Below the pieces are notes generated by a model that was given only the letters and a program-made list of their open reading frames with translations, had not been told where the DNA came from and did no database searches. A DNA stretch of 64,000 bases from Mycobacterium sp. 852014-52450_SCH5900713 (GTDB taxonomy: Bacteria; Actinomycetota; Actinomycetes; Mycobacteriales; Mycobacteriaceae), in NCBI RefSeq assembly GCF_001667075.1, contig NZ_LZIL01000028.1:1-64000 (forward strand). Direction: 5' to 3'. Made by a program: the position numbers and the translations under genes. Shown piece by piece: positions 49,271 through 58,229 of this stretch. The first letter of the stretch is position 1. Each line of letters starts with the position of its first letter.

Positions 49271-51211
49271 TCAGCTGCCGCTCCCTTCGCGCTTGAGGAG
49301 CTGGTAATCACCGAACGTTGCGATCGGAACAAAGCCATGGCGCAGGTAGCTGACTAGCGGGCCGGGCGGCATTCCGCCGGCCCCCAACCGACTCCACCGC
49401 TGGGCGAGCGGAACGTTTTCGAGCAGGCAAAGGCCTTCGATCGAGCGGATGGTTTCGATCACCCTCTGCTGGCGGTCAGAGCCAAATAACGCCGTCGGGG
49501 TGGTCACGGTCACCTTATAGTCGGCGGGCGGTTGCTGCTGCGACCAGAGGTAGAAGCTGTTCATCACTGGCAGCATCACAAACGATTTGCAGTTGTGATT
49601 GACTGCGGCGACGGTCGCTTGGTAGTCCGCCGCTTGTTTCGGACTGACGCGGACGTCTCGGGCGCCTGGCAGCCCGAGCGGGACTGCGCGGTGGTACGCG
49701 GCCCGATCCCGATCGAGCCCCAGCATGAACTGGATGCTGACGAGCACAGCTACGGCCACCGTCACCGCGATTGCGCCGATCACGATGGGGGTGCGTCGTA
49801 ACCTCCGGTCACCGAGACTGAAGGCGGCCAAGCGAACCCCGTTTGCGATACACAGCGCCCCGACGGGAATCAAAAGTACGGCCGACCATGACGCTTGGCT
49901 GCCCGCGACCGGGAAAGCGTGCAAGGTTTGTAAGACCGCCAGTGGCGGCAGCAATAGGCGGGCGAACTGGGTTCGCTCGTCCGACTTTCCGGGCGCCTGA
50001 ATCAGCGCCACCCAGGCCAAGCTCGCGAGGCCTAGCCGCGTTACTGGGGTCGTCGAGCCGATCACAAACGGGCCGATGACAAGCATGAAGATCCCGGAGA
50101 ACGCCATCAGGAGGCCGATGAGAATGCTTGCCCCGGAGACAACCCAAGTCCAGGTGAGGCTCGAGCGGTCCCCATGGTTGCGGGCGAAGTACCTATAGCC
50201 GAGTGCCCCCGCCACGGCCGACATGTCAAGGACATAGGTCCAGCTAGGCAGCGTGAGCGGAAACGAGAAAACTCCGGCAAACCGCAGCGGGACCTTGATC
50301 ATCTCGGTGAGGCCGGAGGGGCTCGCTCCCCCGGCGAGGATCGCCAGGAAAAGGGCCAAGCCGACAACAAGCAAGCCGCCGCCAAGCCACCAGAGTTCTT
50401 TGGAATCGCGACGATCGACGCCGCGGGCCCGCAGCACGATCACGACGGCGAGCGCGGCGGCCGAGACATGGAGTGCGTATTGGCGAACCCATGCCTCGCT
50501 CATCTTCGAGCTCATCAGCACCAGCGGCAGCGCCACGAAGCCGACCTCGATTACCGGGCGCACCCAGCGAAGCCGGTCAAATGCTGGAAAGCTGACCACG
50601 CAAGCCAAGGCCACAGCGGAAAGTGCGAAAATGCCGACATTGATCTTTACAAGGACCAGCGCCATCACGGCGGCGCCGAGCAGGCCCATCGAAAGATATG
50701 AGCTGCGATCGCGCACGAAACAGGAAAACACCATGATCGCTGAGACCAACAAGACGATGAGACCGCCCGGATGCATCGGCTCCGCACTGAGGCTGGAAAG
50801 CTCCTGGAATACGGCCAGCTGGGTCGCGAGGCCGAGAATGATGCTCCCGGTCATGCGCCAGGAGGTCAACCCGAGAAGCAGGCTTGCGAGCACCCAGACG
50901 ACCAGGGTCGCCGCGCGGCCGCAGTCGTTGGTTACTGACATCCCGAAGATGGAGAAGACCGCACCCCAAAACTCGTAGTAGAAGGGGCCGTAGCCGCCGA
51001 AGACGTCATACAGCCAGCCGTGATTGAGGAACGACTTGAGGGACATCAGCATGTAGCCCTCGTCGTCGTAGTCCCGGAACCCCGTGAAGATCCGGTAGCG
51101 AGCGATCGGATACATCGCCACGGTTAATGCCGCGAATGCCAGGTCGCCTACGCCGGACCGAACGCCGTGCGCCCGCAGCAGCCCGTTCGTTTCGTTGTTG
51201 AGAACTCTCAA
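49271..51211 (-). CDS. large polytopic membrane protein, GT-C glycosyltransferase candidate
   Basis: 646 residues. About 12 hydrophobic segments to residue 500, then a soluble tail of about 130 residues. The first loop carries FRDYDDEGYMLMSL (D49, D50, E51), a DE-type motif expected in GT-C enzymes using polyprenyl-phosphate donors. Same architecture as the protein at 42870, though the two are not obviously similar in sequence. TTG start; the true start could be slightly different. Next to GtrB, GtrA and amino-sugar genes it would be the serotype-specific transferase of a three-part Gtr system. Confidence 0.65.
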   Translation of the reverse strand: MRVLNNETNGLLRAHGVRSGVGDLAFAALTVAMYPIARYRIFTGFRDYDDEGYMLMSLKSFLNHGWLYDVFGGYGPFYYEFWGAVFSIFGMSVTNDCGRAATLVVWVLASLLLGLTSWRMTGSIILGLATQLAVFQELSSLSAEPMHPGGLIVLLVSAIMVFSCFVRDRSSYLSMGLLGAAVMALVLVKINVGIFALSAVALACVVSFPAFDRLRWVRPVIEVGFVALPLVLMSSKMSEAWVRQYALHVSAAALAVVIVLRARGVDRRDSKELWWLGGGLLVVGLALFLAILAGGASPSGLTEMIKVPLRFAGVFSFPLTLPSWTYVLDMSAVAGALGYRYFARNHGDRSSLTWTWVVSGASILIGLLMAFSGIFMLVIGPFVIGSTTPVTRLGLASLAWVALIQAPGKSDERTQFARLLLPPLAVLQTLHAFPVAGSQASWSAVLLIPVGALCIANGVRLAAFSLGDRRLRRTPIVIGAIAVTVAVAVLVSIQFMLGLDRDRAAYHRAVPLGLPGARDVRVSPKQAADYQATVAAVNHNCKSFVMLPVMNSFYLWSQQQPPADYKVTVTTPTALFGSDRQQRVIETIRSIEGLCLLENVPLAQRWSRLGAGGMPPGPLVSYLRHGFVPIATFGDYQLLKREGSGS

Positions 51212-51373
51212 GGTCGGTGCCCGACTCCGTTCGCCTCTGCGCGGTTAAGCATATTAAACGGTTGTGGGACCGCCAACCGTGATCAGCTGGGATCCTAGGC
51301 CGGGCTGCGCCAGGCCGCTCGATACTTAAGCAGCGGGCGGAAATTCTCGGGGCCGCGTCTGGGCCTTCACCAA

Positions 51374-52654
51374 TCAGCCATCACGTCCCGAGCGAGCGAG
51401 CTTCTCCACGAGATTGGCGGCATTTACAATGCTTTCGGCGGGTTTGGTCATTTGAGTGGCGATCTCGCGGGCTCGGGCGACGATCTCCGGGGCCAGGATC
51501 TGGCGTAGGTCGGCGACCAGTGATTCGCGGGTTGTGGTCGAAAAGCGCTGGGCGGTACCCGCATTCAGTCGTCTGACCTGAGCTCCCCAGAGCGCCTGAT
51601 CGATGAACGTCGACAGGATCAAGGTAGGGACTCCCGCGCGCAGACTCGCGGACGTAGTCCCCGCGCCGCCGTGATGCACGACTGCGCGGCAGGCCGGAAA
51701 GACGGCCGCGTAATTCACCGTGCCCACCACCTTGACGTGGTCGGAATGTGGGACGTTGCCGAAGTCAGTCCTGCCGGAGCAAATCAACGCCCGCTCTCCC
51801 AACTGCGCGCACGCCGCGCTGATCATTTCGACCGTGTCAACGGCAGATCCGATCGGTGTGCTGCCAAAGCCGAAACAGATCGGCGGTGTTCCCGCAGCAA
51901 TCCACGACGCGACCTCGTCATCGGCATCGGTCGTCAACTCCAGCATCAGCGCGCCCACAAAGGGCCGTCGGCCATCCCATTTCGCCCATTCGGTGGCCAG
52001 CCCGGGGAAGCAAACCTCGTCATAGGCCTGGATTTCCAGCGATCCGCGTTCAGCGAACCGCCGCCCGGGCGGGCCTGATGCCTTCGTTAGGCCGAGTTCA
52101 CGGCGCTGCGCGCCGTCGATTTTCCTCGACATGCGCCAATACGCCGACCACTCGTTCGCCGTCATGGAAAAGCGAATCAAAGGCGATGGAACAAACGGAA
52201 TAGGGCGGCCGTCAGCCAGGATCGGAACGAGTTGACCGTTCGCCCGTACCGGGGAGTGGTGCAGGGTGACTAACGGAATGTCGTGATACTCCGCAATGTT
52301 GGCGGCGGACTCCTCGAGATACAGGCCGGTGACTAATAGGTCGGCCCCGTCCGTCAGCGGCGTGAGTATTTTGCTCGTCTCCCGCCAGCACCGCGCATAA
52401 AGCTTCCGAGATTCGCGCCACCGCAACTTCTGGAGGAAATTCGCCTCCATCCAAATTTTGCGCTGCGCCTCCACGAACGACTGCAAATCCGGTCCGAAAC
52501 CGACCGCCTCAAGGCCAGCCCCCTCGACGAAGCCCACCAGGTCAGGGGGGACGGCCATGCGGGCTTCGTGCCCCCTGCGCAGCAGCTCACGACCAACAGC
52601 GACGCAACCCTCGATGTCGCCCCGACTTCCATAGGACGCCAGCACAAATCGCAT
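51374..52654 (-). CDS. GPL-type glycosyltransferase (GT1), paralogue 4
   Basis: 426 residues from ATG 52654, which aligns with the starts of the three other copies (MRFVLASYGSRGDIEG); an in-frame GTG at 52669 is the alternative. VVHHGGAGTTSASLRAGVPT at the donor site. It differs from the others in the segment after residue 130, with an extra LADGRPIPFVPSP stretch. Minus strand, separated by 265 bases from the divergent gmdA-epiA genes; these make GDP-fucose-type sugars, so a fucosyl- or rhamnosyltransferase role is possible. Confidence 0.87.
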   Translation of the reverse strand: MRFVLASYGSRGDIEGCVAVGRELLRRGHEARMAVPPDLVGFVEGAGLEAVGFGPDLQSFVEAQRKIWMEANFLQKLRWRESRKLYARCWRETSKILTPLTDGADLLVTGLYLEESAANIAEYHDIPLVTLHHSPVRANGQLVPILADGRPIPFVPSPLIRFSMTANEWSAYWRMSRKIDGAQRRELGLTKASGPPGRRFAERGSLEIQAYDEVCFPGLATEWAKWDGRRPFVGALMLELTTDADDEVASWIAAGTPPICFGFGSTPIGSAVDTVEMISAACAQLGERALICSGRTDFGNVPHSDHVKVVGTVNYAAVFPACRAVVHHGGAGTTSASLRAGVPTLILSTFIDQALWGAQVRRLNAGTAQRFSTTTRESLVADLRQILAPEIVARAREIATQMTKPAESIVNAANLVEKLARSGRDG

Positions 52655-52919
52655 CGGCGGACTAGTCACCTCGTCTCAGGTCAGGCGCGCGACGTAGCTT
52701 ACCGTGCGCTTATCACCTAATCGACCGAAAAGGCCCGCAACCCGCAAAATAACTGCCTTGATCAACGATGCCGTTGCTTAACGCTCCTTGCCCTCGACAT
52801 CTACTATGAATCGACAGCGACGCCCCGCCGTCGTAGCGCAACGAGGAGTGAGACGGCCGCGATATGGTAGGACACCTGGGATGCCTTGACACGTATCCGC
52901 TTGTCGAAGCAGCAATTTC

Positions 52920-53942
52920 GTGAAGCGAGCGTTTATCACCGGGATCACCGGACAGGTTGGCTCATATCTCGCTGAACTGCTGCTCAGTAAGGGATACGAG
53001 GTGCACGGGCTGGTGCGCCGAACGTCGACATTCAACAGTTGGCGGATCGATCACCTCTATGTCGATCCACACCAACCGGACGCACGGCTGTTCTTGCACT
53101 ACGGGGACCTGCTCGACGGGACACGCCTCGTCACCTTGCTAAGCACCATCGAACCCGACGAGGTCTACAACCTCGCAGCACAGTCACACGTGCGGGTCAG
53201 CTTTGACGAACCCGTATACACCGGCGACGCCACCGCCATGGGATCGATACGGTTGCTGGAAGCCGTCCGGCTGTCGCGGGTACACTGCCGCTTTTACCAA
53301 GCGTCCTCGTCGGAGATGTTCGGCGCCTCGCCACCACCGCGAAACGAGCAGACCCCGTTCTACCCGCGCTCTCCTTACGGCGCGGCGAAGGTCTACGCGT
53401 ACTGGGCCACACGTAACTATCGGGAAGCCTACGGATTGTTCGCCGTGAACGGTATCTTGTTCAACCACGAATCACCCCGGCGCGGTGAGACATTCGTGAC
53501 CCGAAAGATCACCAGATCCGTGGCCCGCATCAAGGCCGGCATCGAGTCCGACGTCTACCTTGGCAACCTCGATGCCGTCCGTGACTGGGGCTATGCGCCC
53601 GAATACGTCGAAGGGATGTGGCGGATGCTGCAGGCACCCGAACCCGAAGACTTTGTTCTCGCAACAGGGCGCGGTTACAGCGTGCGCGAGTTCGCCCAGA
53701 CCGCCTTCGATCACGCCGGACTCGACTGGCAAAAATATGTCAAGTTCGACGAACGCTATCTGCGCCCTACCGAAGTCGATTCGCTAATCGGCGATGCAAG
53801 CAAGGCCGCCCAGACACTGGGGTGGAAGGCCTCCATTCACACCGCCGAACTGGCGCGGATCATGGTCGACGCCGACATCGCCGCATTGGAATGCGACGGC
53901 ACACCATGGATCGACAAACCAATCCTTCCCGGCTGGAACTAA
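52920..53942 (+). CDS. gmdA: GDP-mannose 4,6-dehydratase
   Basis: 340 residues, the length I recall for M. tuberculosis GmdA (Rv1511). [20 protein letters not shown] is the NADP site, [20 protein letters not shown] the active-site stretch, [20 protein letters not shown] the Tyr-Lys pair, and [20 protein letters not shown] the family signature. Makes GDP-4-keto-6-deoxy-mannose, used eight bases downstream by the epimerase/reductase. GTG start with a weak ribosome site. Confidence 0.93.
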   Translation: MKRAFITGITGQVGSYLAELLLSKGYEVHGLVRRTSTFNSWRIDHLYVDPHQPDARLFLHYGDLLDGTRLVTLLSTIEPDEVYNLAAQSHVRVSFDEPVYTGDATAMGSIRLLEAVRLSRVHCRFYQASSSEMFGASPPPRNEQTPFYPRSPYGAAKVYAYWATRNYREAYGLFAVNGILFNHESPRRGETFVTRKITRSVARIKAGIESDVYLGNLDAVRDWGYAPEYVEGMWRMLQAPEPEDFVLATGRGYSVREFAQTAFDHAGLDWQKYVKFDERYLRPTEVDSLIGDASKAAQTLGWKASIHTAELARIMVDADIAALECDGTPWIDKPILPGWN

Positions 53943-53950
53943 ACACCAGG

Positions 53951-54913
53951 ATGCACCCGTCAGTCGGCCCTCTCGACCGCACCTTGCCGGTATACATCGC
54001 CGGGCACCGCGGGCTCGTCGGGTCCGCCCTGTTGCGCAAGTTTCAGGCCGAAGGATTTACCAATTTGCTTGTGCGCTCACACAGCGAACTCGACCTGACG
54101 GATCGAAAGGCCACCTTTGATTTTATTTTAGAGTCAAGACCTGAGGTCATCCTCGACGCGGCGGGCCGGGTCGGCGGCATCATGGCCAACAACACATATC
54201 CGGCCGATTTCCTGTCAGAGAATCTCCAGATTCAGGTCAATCTGCTGGATGCCGCCGTGGCGGCGCGGGTGCCGCGGCTGCTGTTTCTCGGCTCCTCGTG
54301 CATCTATCCCAAGTTCGCCCAACAGCCCATCCGGGAGAGTGCGCTACTGACCGGGGCCTTGGAGCCGACCAACGACGCGTACGCAATCGCCAAGATTGCG
54401 GGCATCCTTCAGGTCCAAGCGGTCAGGCGTCAGCATGGCCTGGCGTGGATCTCTGCGATGCCCACCAACCTGTACGGACCGGGTGACAACTTCTCCCCGT
54501 CAACCTCGCACCTACTGCCCGCACTCATCCGAAGATACGAAGAGGCCAAAGCCAGCGGCGCCCCAGAGGTGACGAACTGGGGCACCGGAACTCCCCGGCG
54601 TGAGCTGCTGCATGTCGATGATCTGGCGAGCGCGTGTCTGTACCTGTTGGAACACTTCGACGACCCTAATCAGGTCAACGTGGGTACCGGTATCGACCAC
54701 ACCATCGCCGAAATCGCCGGGATGGTTGCCGCAACCGTGGGCTACTCCGGCGAAACCCGTTGGGATCCAAGCAAACCGGATGGAATGCCGCGCAAATTGT
54801 TGGACATTTCGGTGTTGCGGGAGGCGGGATGGCAGCCAGGAATCGCGCTGCGAGACGGCATCGAAGCGACGATAGCGTGGTATCGCGCAAACGTCGGCCC
54901 ATTAAGGACATGA
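53951..54913 (+). CDS. epiA: GDP-4-keto-6-deoxymannose 3,5-epimerase/4-reductase (GDP-L-fucose synthase type)
   Basis: 320 residues from ATG 53951, eight bases after gmdA; the frame runs open upstream but inside gmdA. VYIAGHRGLVGSALLRKF binds NADPH, LDAAGRVGGIMANNTYPADF and FLGSSCIYPKFAQQPIRE are fucose-synthase signatures, and YAIAKIAGI carries Tyr-Lys. Together with gmdA it converts GDP-mannose to GDP-fucose or a related 6-deoxyhexose. The same pair adjoins an FkbM gene and a GT2 in M. tuberculosis (Rv1512 onward). Confidence 0.92.
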   Translation: MHPSVGPLDRTLPVYIAGHRGLVGSALLRKFQAEGFTNLLVRSHSELDLTDRKATFDFILESRPEVILDAAGRVGGIMANNTYPADFLSENLQIQVNLLDAAVAARVPRLLFLGSSCIYPKFAQQPIRESALLTGALEPTNDAYAIAKIAGILQVQAVRRQHGLAWISAMPTNLYGPGDNFSPSTSHLLPALIRRYEEAKASGAPEVTNWGTGTPRRELLHVDDLASACLYLLEHFDDPNQVNVGTGIDHTIAEIAGMVAATVGYSGETRWDPSKPDGMPRKLLDISVLREAGWQPGIALRDGIEATIAWYRANVGPLRT

Positions 54914-55036
54914 ATGCGCGTCGGCGACGGCTCTGTTGAACGGCGCTTTCACCACAGGCTAGACCGTGTGGCGAGGTAGGCTCATTGGTACTCCGTTTCC
55001 TCGGACCCTCGCATATTCGCGTGTTAGCGTTGCGCA

Positions 55037-55768
55037 GTGGATTTCTCCCACCGTGTTCGATTGATCGCGCGCCGCGCCGGTTTCGAGCTGTCAAGCTACT
55101 CTCCCGGCTTGGACTGGGAGCGCAACTTTATGAATCAACTCGAATCGCATCGAGTCAATGTCGTGCTTGATGTCGGAGCCAACTCGGGGCAATACGCCAC
55201 CGGCCTGCGCAAGGCGGACTTCGAGGGTCGTATCGTCTCCTTCGAACCCCTTTCGGAACCGTTTTCCCAGCTGGCGCGCAGGGCATCAACGGATCCGCTA
55301 TGGGATTGCCGGGCGTGTGCACTAGGTGATGTTGACGGAAAGATTGCAATAAATGTGGCAGCAAATGCCGGTGAAAGCAGTTCCGTCTTGCCGATGCTGA
55401 AGGCCCATCAGGACGCCTTCCCCTGGGCCGACTACGTAGGTACCGAGGTCGTGGCTATACACCGACTTGATTCCATAGCGCCAGAAATTCTCCGGCCGAC
55501 TGATGTCACATTCATCAAAATCGACGTTCAAGGGTTTGAGAAGCAGGTGCTCGCAGGCGCCAAATCGACGCTGAATGACCGTTGCATCGGTATGCAACTT
55601 GAACTGTCGTTCGCCCCATTGTACGAAGGAGGCATGCTCATCCGTGAAGCACTCGAACTGGTGGAATCGTTGGGCTTTACGCTGACGGGGTTGCAGCCCT
55701 GTGTCACCGATGTTCGCAATGGCCGGATGCTGCAGGCCGACGGTGTCTTCTTCCGCGAGGGCGATTGA
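55037..55768 (+). CDS. FkbM-family methyltransferase (Rv1513-like)
   Basis: 243 residues, matching the length I recall for Rv1513. VVLDVGANSGQYATGLRK at about residue 41 is the SAM site, VSFEPLSEPFSQLA strand 2, and TFIKIDVQGFEKQVLAGAKS the FkbM signature. GTG start. Probably methylates the fucose-type sugar made by gmdA-epiA or the residue transferred by the following GT2. The M. avium complex serovar 2 cluster has a methyltransferase gene in the same position. Confidence 0.87.
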   Translation: MDFSHRVRLIARRAGFELSSYSPGLDWERNFMNQLESHRVNVVLDVGANSGQYATGLRKADFEGRIVSFEPLSEPFSQLARRASTDPLWDCRACALGDVDGKIAINVAANAGESSSVLPMLKAHQDAFPWADYVGTEVVAIHRLDSIAPEILRPTDVTFIKIDVQGFEKQVLAGAKSTLNDRCIGMQLELSFAPLYEGGMLIREALELVESLGFTLTGLQPCVTDVRNGRMLQADGVFFREGD

Positions 55769-55845
55769 CCGGAGGCGCATCACGCGGGCCGAACGAAACA
55801 CCAAGTACTGGACCGAGCGCTCGAGCAGAAGATTGTGAGTACGTC

Positions 55846-56646
55846 GTGACCGCCCCAATGTTCTCGATCGTCGTGCCGACGCTGAACGTGGCTGCGACCC
55901 TGCGTGCTTGCCTCCAGAGCGTTGTTCAACAGACCTGCAGTGACTTCGAGCTGGTCCTGGTCGACGGAGGCTCGACGGACGATACCGTCGAGATCGCGAA
56001 AAGCTTCGCCTCCGATTCGTGCGCACGCATGCTCATCCATTCGGCCCCCGACCAGGGCACTTACGACGCCATGAACCGTGGCGTCAGCATGGCTAACGGA
56101 TCTTGGGTGCTGTTTCTGGGAGCCGACGACACCGTATATGAGGCAGACACATTGGCGCGGGTGGCCGCCTTCATCGGCGAACATGAGCCTAGCGATCTCG
56201 TATACGGCGATGTGCTGCTGCGCTCAACCTCGGTTCGTCACGCCGGTGCCTTCGATCTCGACCGCCTGCTGTACGACACCAACATCTGCCATCAGGCGAT
56301 CTTCTACCGCCGCGAGCTTTTCGCCGGCATCGGACCCTACAACCTGCGCTACCCCGTCTGCGCCGATTGGGACTTCAATATCCGCTGCTTCTCCAACCCC
56401 GCGCTCGTCACCCGATACATGGACATTGTCGTCGCCCGGTACAACGACATGAGCGGCGTCAGCATGAGTAAGGACAAAGAATATTTGAAGCGGCTGCCGG
56501 TTTACCTTTGGATATTCAACCTGATGCGATGGAGGACCAAAGAAGGTCGCCGCGCGCTCTTCCTAGGGTACATTCGGTCGTTTCGTGTCCGAACGTCTCA
56601 GGTGCGCGAAGCCGGCTCGAGGCTATTTGGCGCTCGCAACACCTGA
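55846..56646 (+). CDS. family 2 glycosyltransferase (Rv1514c-like)
   Basis: 266 residues from GTG 55846; ATG 55858 would give 262, the length I recall for Rv1514c, and a TTG at 55765 overlapping the previous stop is also open. FSIVVPTLNVAATLRACLQS is the GT2 start, LVLVDGGSTDDTVEIAKSF and FLGADDTVYEADTLARVAAF contain the two Asp motifs, and NICHQAIFYRRELF is a substrate loop common in O-antigen GT2s. It follows the FkbM gene with little or no gap and converges on drrC. Confidence 0.87.
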   Translation: MTAPMFSIVVPTLNVAATLRACLQSVVQQTCSDFELVLVDGGSTDDTVEIAKSFASDSCARMLIHSAPDQGTYDAMNRGVSMANGSWVLFLGADDTVYEADTLARVAAFIGEHEPSDLVYGDVLLRSTSVRHAGAFDLDRLLYDTNICHQAIFYRRELFAGIGPYNLRYPVCADWDFNIRCFSNPALVTRYMDIVVARYNDMSGVSMSKDKEYLKRLPVYLWIFNLMRWRTKEGRRALFLGYIRSFRVRTSQVREAGSRLFGARNT

Positions 56647-56678
56647 AGTATCGTCGTTCTGCCTCTCGGGGTACGGAT

Positions 56679-56695
56679 CGCACTGCCACAGTGCG
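56679..56695. terminator. perfect 7-bp hairpin between convergent genes
   Basis: CGCACTG-CCA-CAGTGCG in the 51-base gap between the GT2 stop and the drrC stop. Perfect arms and a tight loop make this the best terminator candidate in the window; it would serve both strands. No U-tract. Confidence 0.5.
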
Positions 56696-56697
56696 GC

Positions 56698-57486
56698 TCA
56701 AGCGCTCGACTCGGCGGCGCTCCGGTAGCCGCGCACGGCGATCGGGATGAAAACCGCGAACAGCACCAGCGCCCAGCAAAAAGTTAGCGCGAGGGGCCAC
56801 AACAGCGGGCCGCCGTGGGCCAATCCCCACATCGCCTCGATGGGCGCCGACATCGGCTGCATACGAACGAACGGTCGAAGCCAGTCGGGGTACAACATGA
56901 TCGGCGTGGTCCCCGGGTTGAGGAACGCCAGCGCAACGGTGCCGGCCGCCAGCCAGGTCATGAGGGCAACACCGTTGGTACGGATGGCGATCGCCATGAC
57001 CAGCGTCGTGAACCCGACCACCATGATCGGGGGGATCAGGACGTACACCAGGACTGTGGCCCAGCCGTGAGTGAAGCGCAGTCCCATCGCGACCCCGAGG
57101 GCGGTGATCAAGGCAGTTCCGAGCAGGGCGCGCGCCGCCTCGGCCGTCAAACGCCCGGTCAGCGCGCTTGCGCGGTGAACCGGCAGCACCCACATCCTGC
57201 TCAGCAGTCCAGAATCGCGCTCCATCGCGATGCCAAGCGAAGTGCTGAGGGCGCCGAACACCCCGGACAGCACCGCACACACCGGAACCAGGCCGTAGAC
57301 ACTCTGGACGCCGGTGAGCTTGTGCACGCGCTCGTCCAGCACCACGACGTAGACGAGCAAGAGGCAAACGGGGACGATCAGGGACCCCACCAGCACCGCA
57401 CGCTCGCGCCGCCACTCGGTGAGGAGTCGACCGGCTTGCACCCAGCTCTGGGTGACTAGCGAGGTTGGCAGCCGAGCTTCGGCCAT
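56698..57486 (-). CDS. drrC: ABC-2 type transporter permease DrrC
   Basis: 262 residues from ATG 57486, sharing bases with the drrB stop (TGATG); the longer open frame is rejected. Six hydrophobic segments; LVGSLIVPVCLLLVYVVVLD is the first, and the daunorubicin-resistance permease signature region spans SRMWVLPVHRASALTGRL. Third gene of drrA-drrB-drrC. In the M. avium complex drrC marks the right border of the variable GPL region, which fits its place here. Substrate presumably a glycolipid, not shown by sequence. Confidence 0.9.
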   Translation of the reverse strand: MAEARLPTSLVTQSWVQAGRLLTEWRRERAVLVGSLIVPVCLLLVYVVVLDERVHKLTGVQSVYGLVPVCAVLSGVFGALSTSLGIAMERDSGLLSRMWVLPVHRASALTGRLTAEAARALLGTALITALGVAMGLRFTHGWATVLVYVLIPPIMVVGFTTLVMAIAIRTNGVALMTWLAAGTVALAFLNPGTTPIMLYPDWLRPFVRMQPMSAPIEAMWGLAHGGPLLWPLALTFCWALVLFAVFIPIAVRGYRSAAESSA

Positions 57487-58229
57487 CACTGGCTCCGCCT
57501 CTGCAGACGCAGCGTGACCGCGCCGAAAACCAGCACCATCCCCACACACCAGGCCAGGCTGGCCGCCAAATTGCCGAGCGCCACGTGGCCGGAGCCCAAG
57601 CCGCGCAGTGTTTCGGCGACCACTGACAACGGCTGGTTGCGCACATACGGGCGCAACCACCCGGGAAAGTTGCTCTCGGGGGCGATCCCTGTGGACAACA
57701 TGAACAACAAGAGTTGGGGAACGAACAGTACGTGGCTGGTCCCTTGGGGGCTGCTGGTCAGTGAACCCAGCGCGTCGGCGCCGAGTGCCACAGCTAAGCC
57801 CAGCAGCAACGCGATGACGACGAAGGCCAACGCATACAGCAGTCCGCCGGTCATCCGGAATCCGAATGCGTAGCCTGCCGCGATCGCCACTGCCAGGGCG
57901 AGCGCGGCCCGGACCAAGGTCGCCACTATTCGGGCACTTACCGGAACTGCCGCGGCGATGGGCAACGTCTTCAACCGCTCCCCCAGCCCATGCAGATGAT
58001 CACGTGCTGCGCGGTCCGCGGTGAGCATCGCAACCAAGACCACCGCCTGGATGGCGACGGCTGGGACCAGGTACTGCGAGTAGCTGACGTGTCCAGTGTC
58101 GACCAGGCCGTGCAGCGCCAGGGAAAAGCCGGCCAGATATCCGACGGGTGAGAAAATCTCGAATATCAAGCCGCCGTCTCGTGCCGCGGCGAGCAGCGAA
58201 CGTTCGGTCAGTGCACCCAGGGCTGTCAT
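57486..58229 (-). CDS. drrB: ABC-2 type transporter permease DrrB
   Basis: 247 residues, six hydrophobic segments, including AGFSLALHGLVDTGHVSYSQ and the conserved RDHLHGLGERLKTLPIA loop between helices that contacts the ATPase. Overlaps drrA by four bases (ATGA) and drrC by one, so the three are co-translated. Half of a heterodimeric channel. Confidence 0.9.
   Translation of the reverse strand: MTALGALTERSLLAAARDGGLIFEIFSPVGYLAGFSLALHGLVDTGHVSYSQYLVPAVAIQAVVLVAMLTADRAARDHLHGLGERLKTLPIAAAVPVSARIVATLVRAALALAVAIAAGYAFGFRMTGGLLYALAFVVIALLLGLAVALGADALGSLTSSPQGTSHVLFVPQLLLFMLSTGIAPESNFPGWLRPYVRNQPLSVVAETLRGLGSGHVALGNLAASLAWCVGMVLVFGAVTLRLQRRSQ

Noticed and set aside
56516..57646. 376-codon minus-strand frame
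   Set aside because: Out of frame with drrC and drrB, whose membrane segments and overlapping start/stop are clear; this frame is Arg/Gly-rich.
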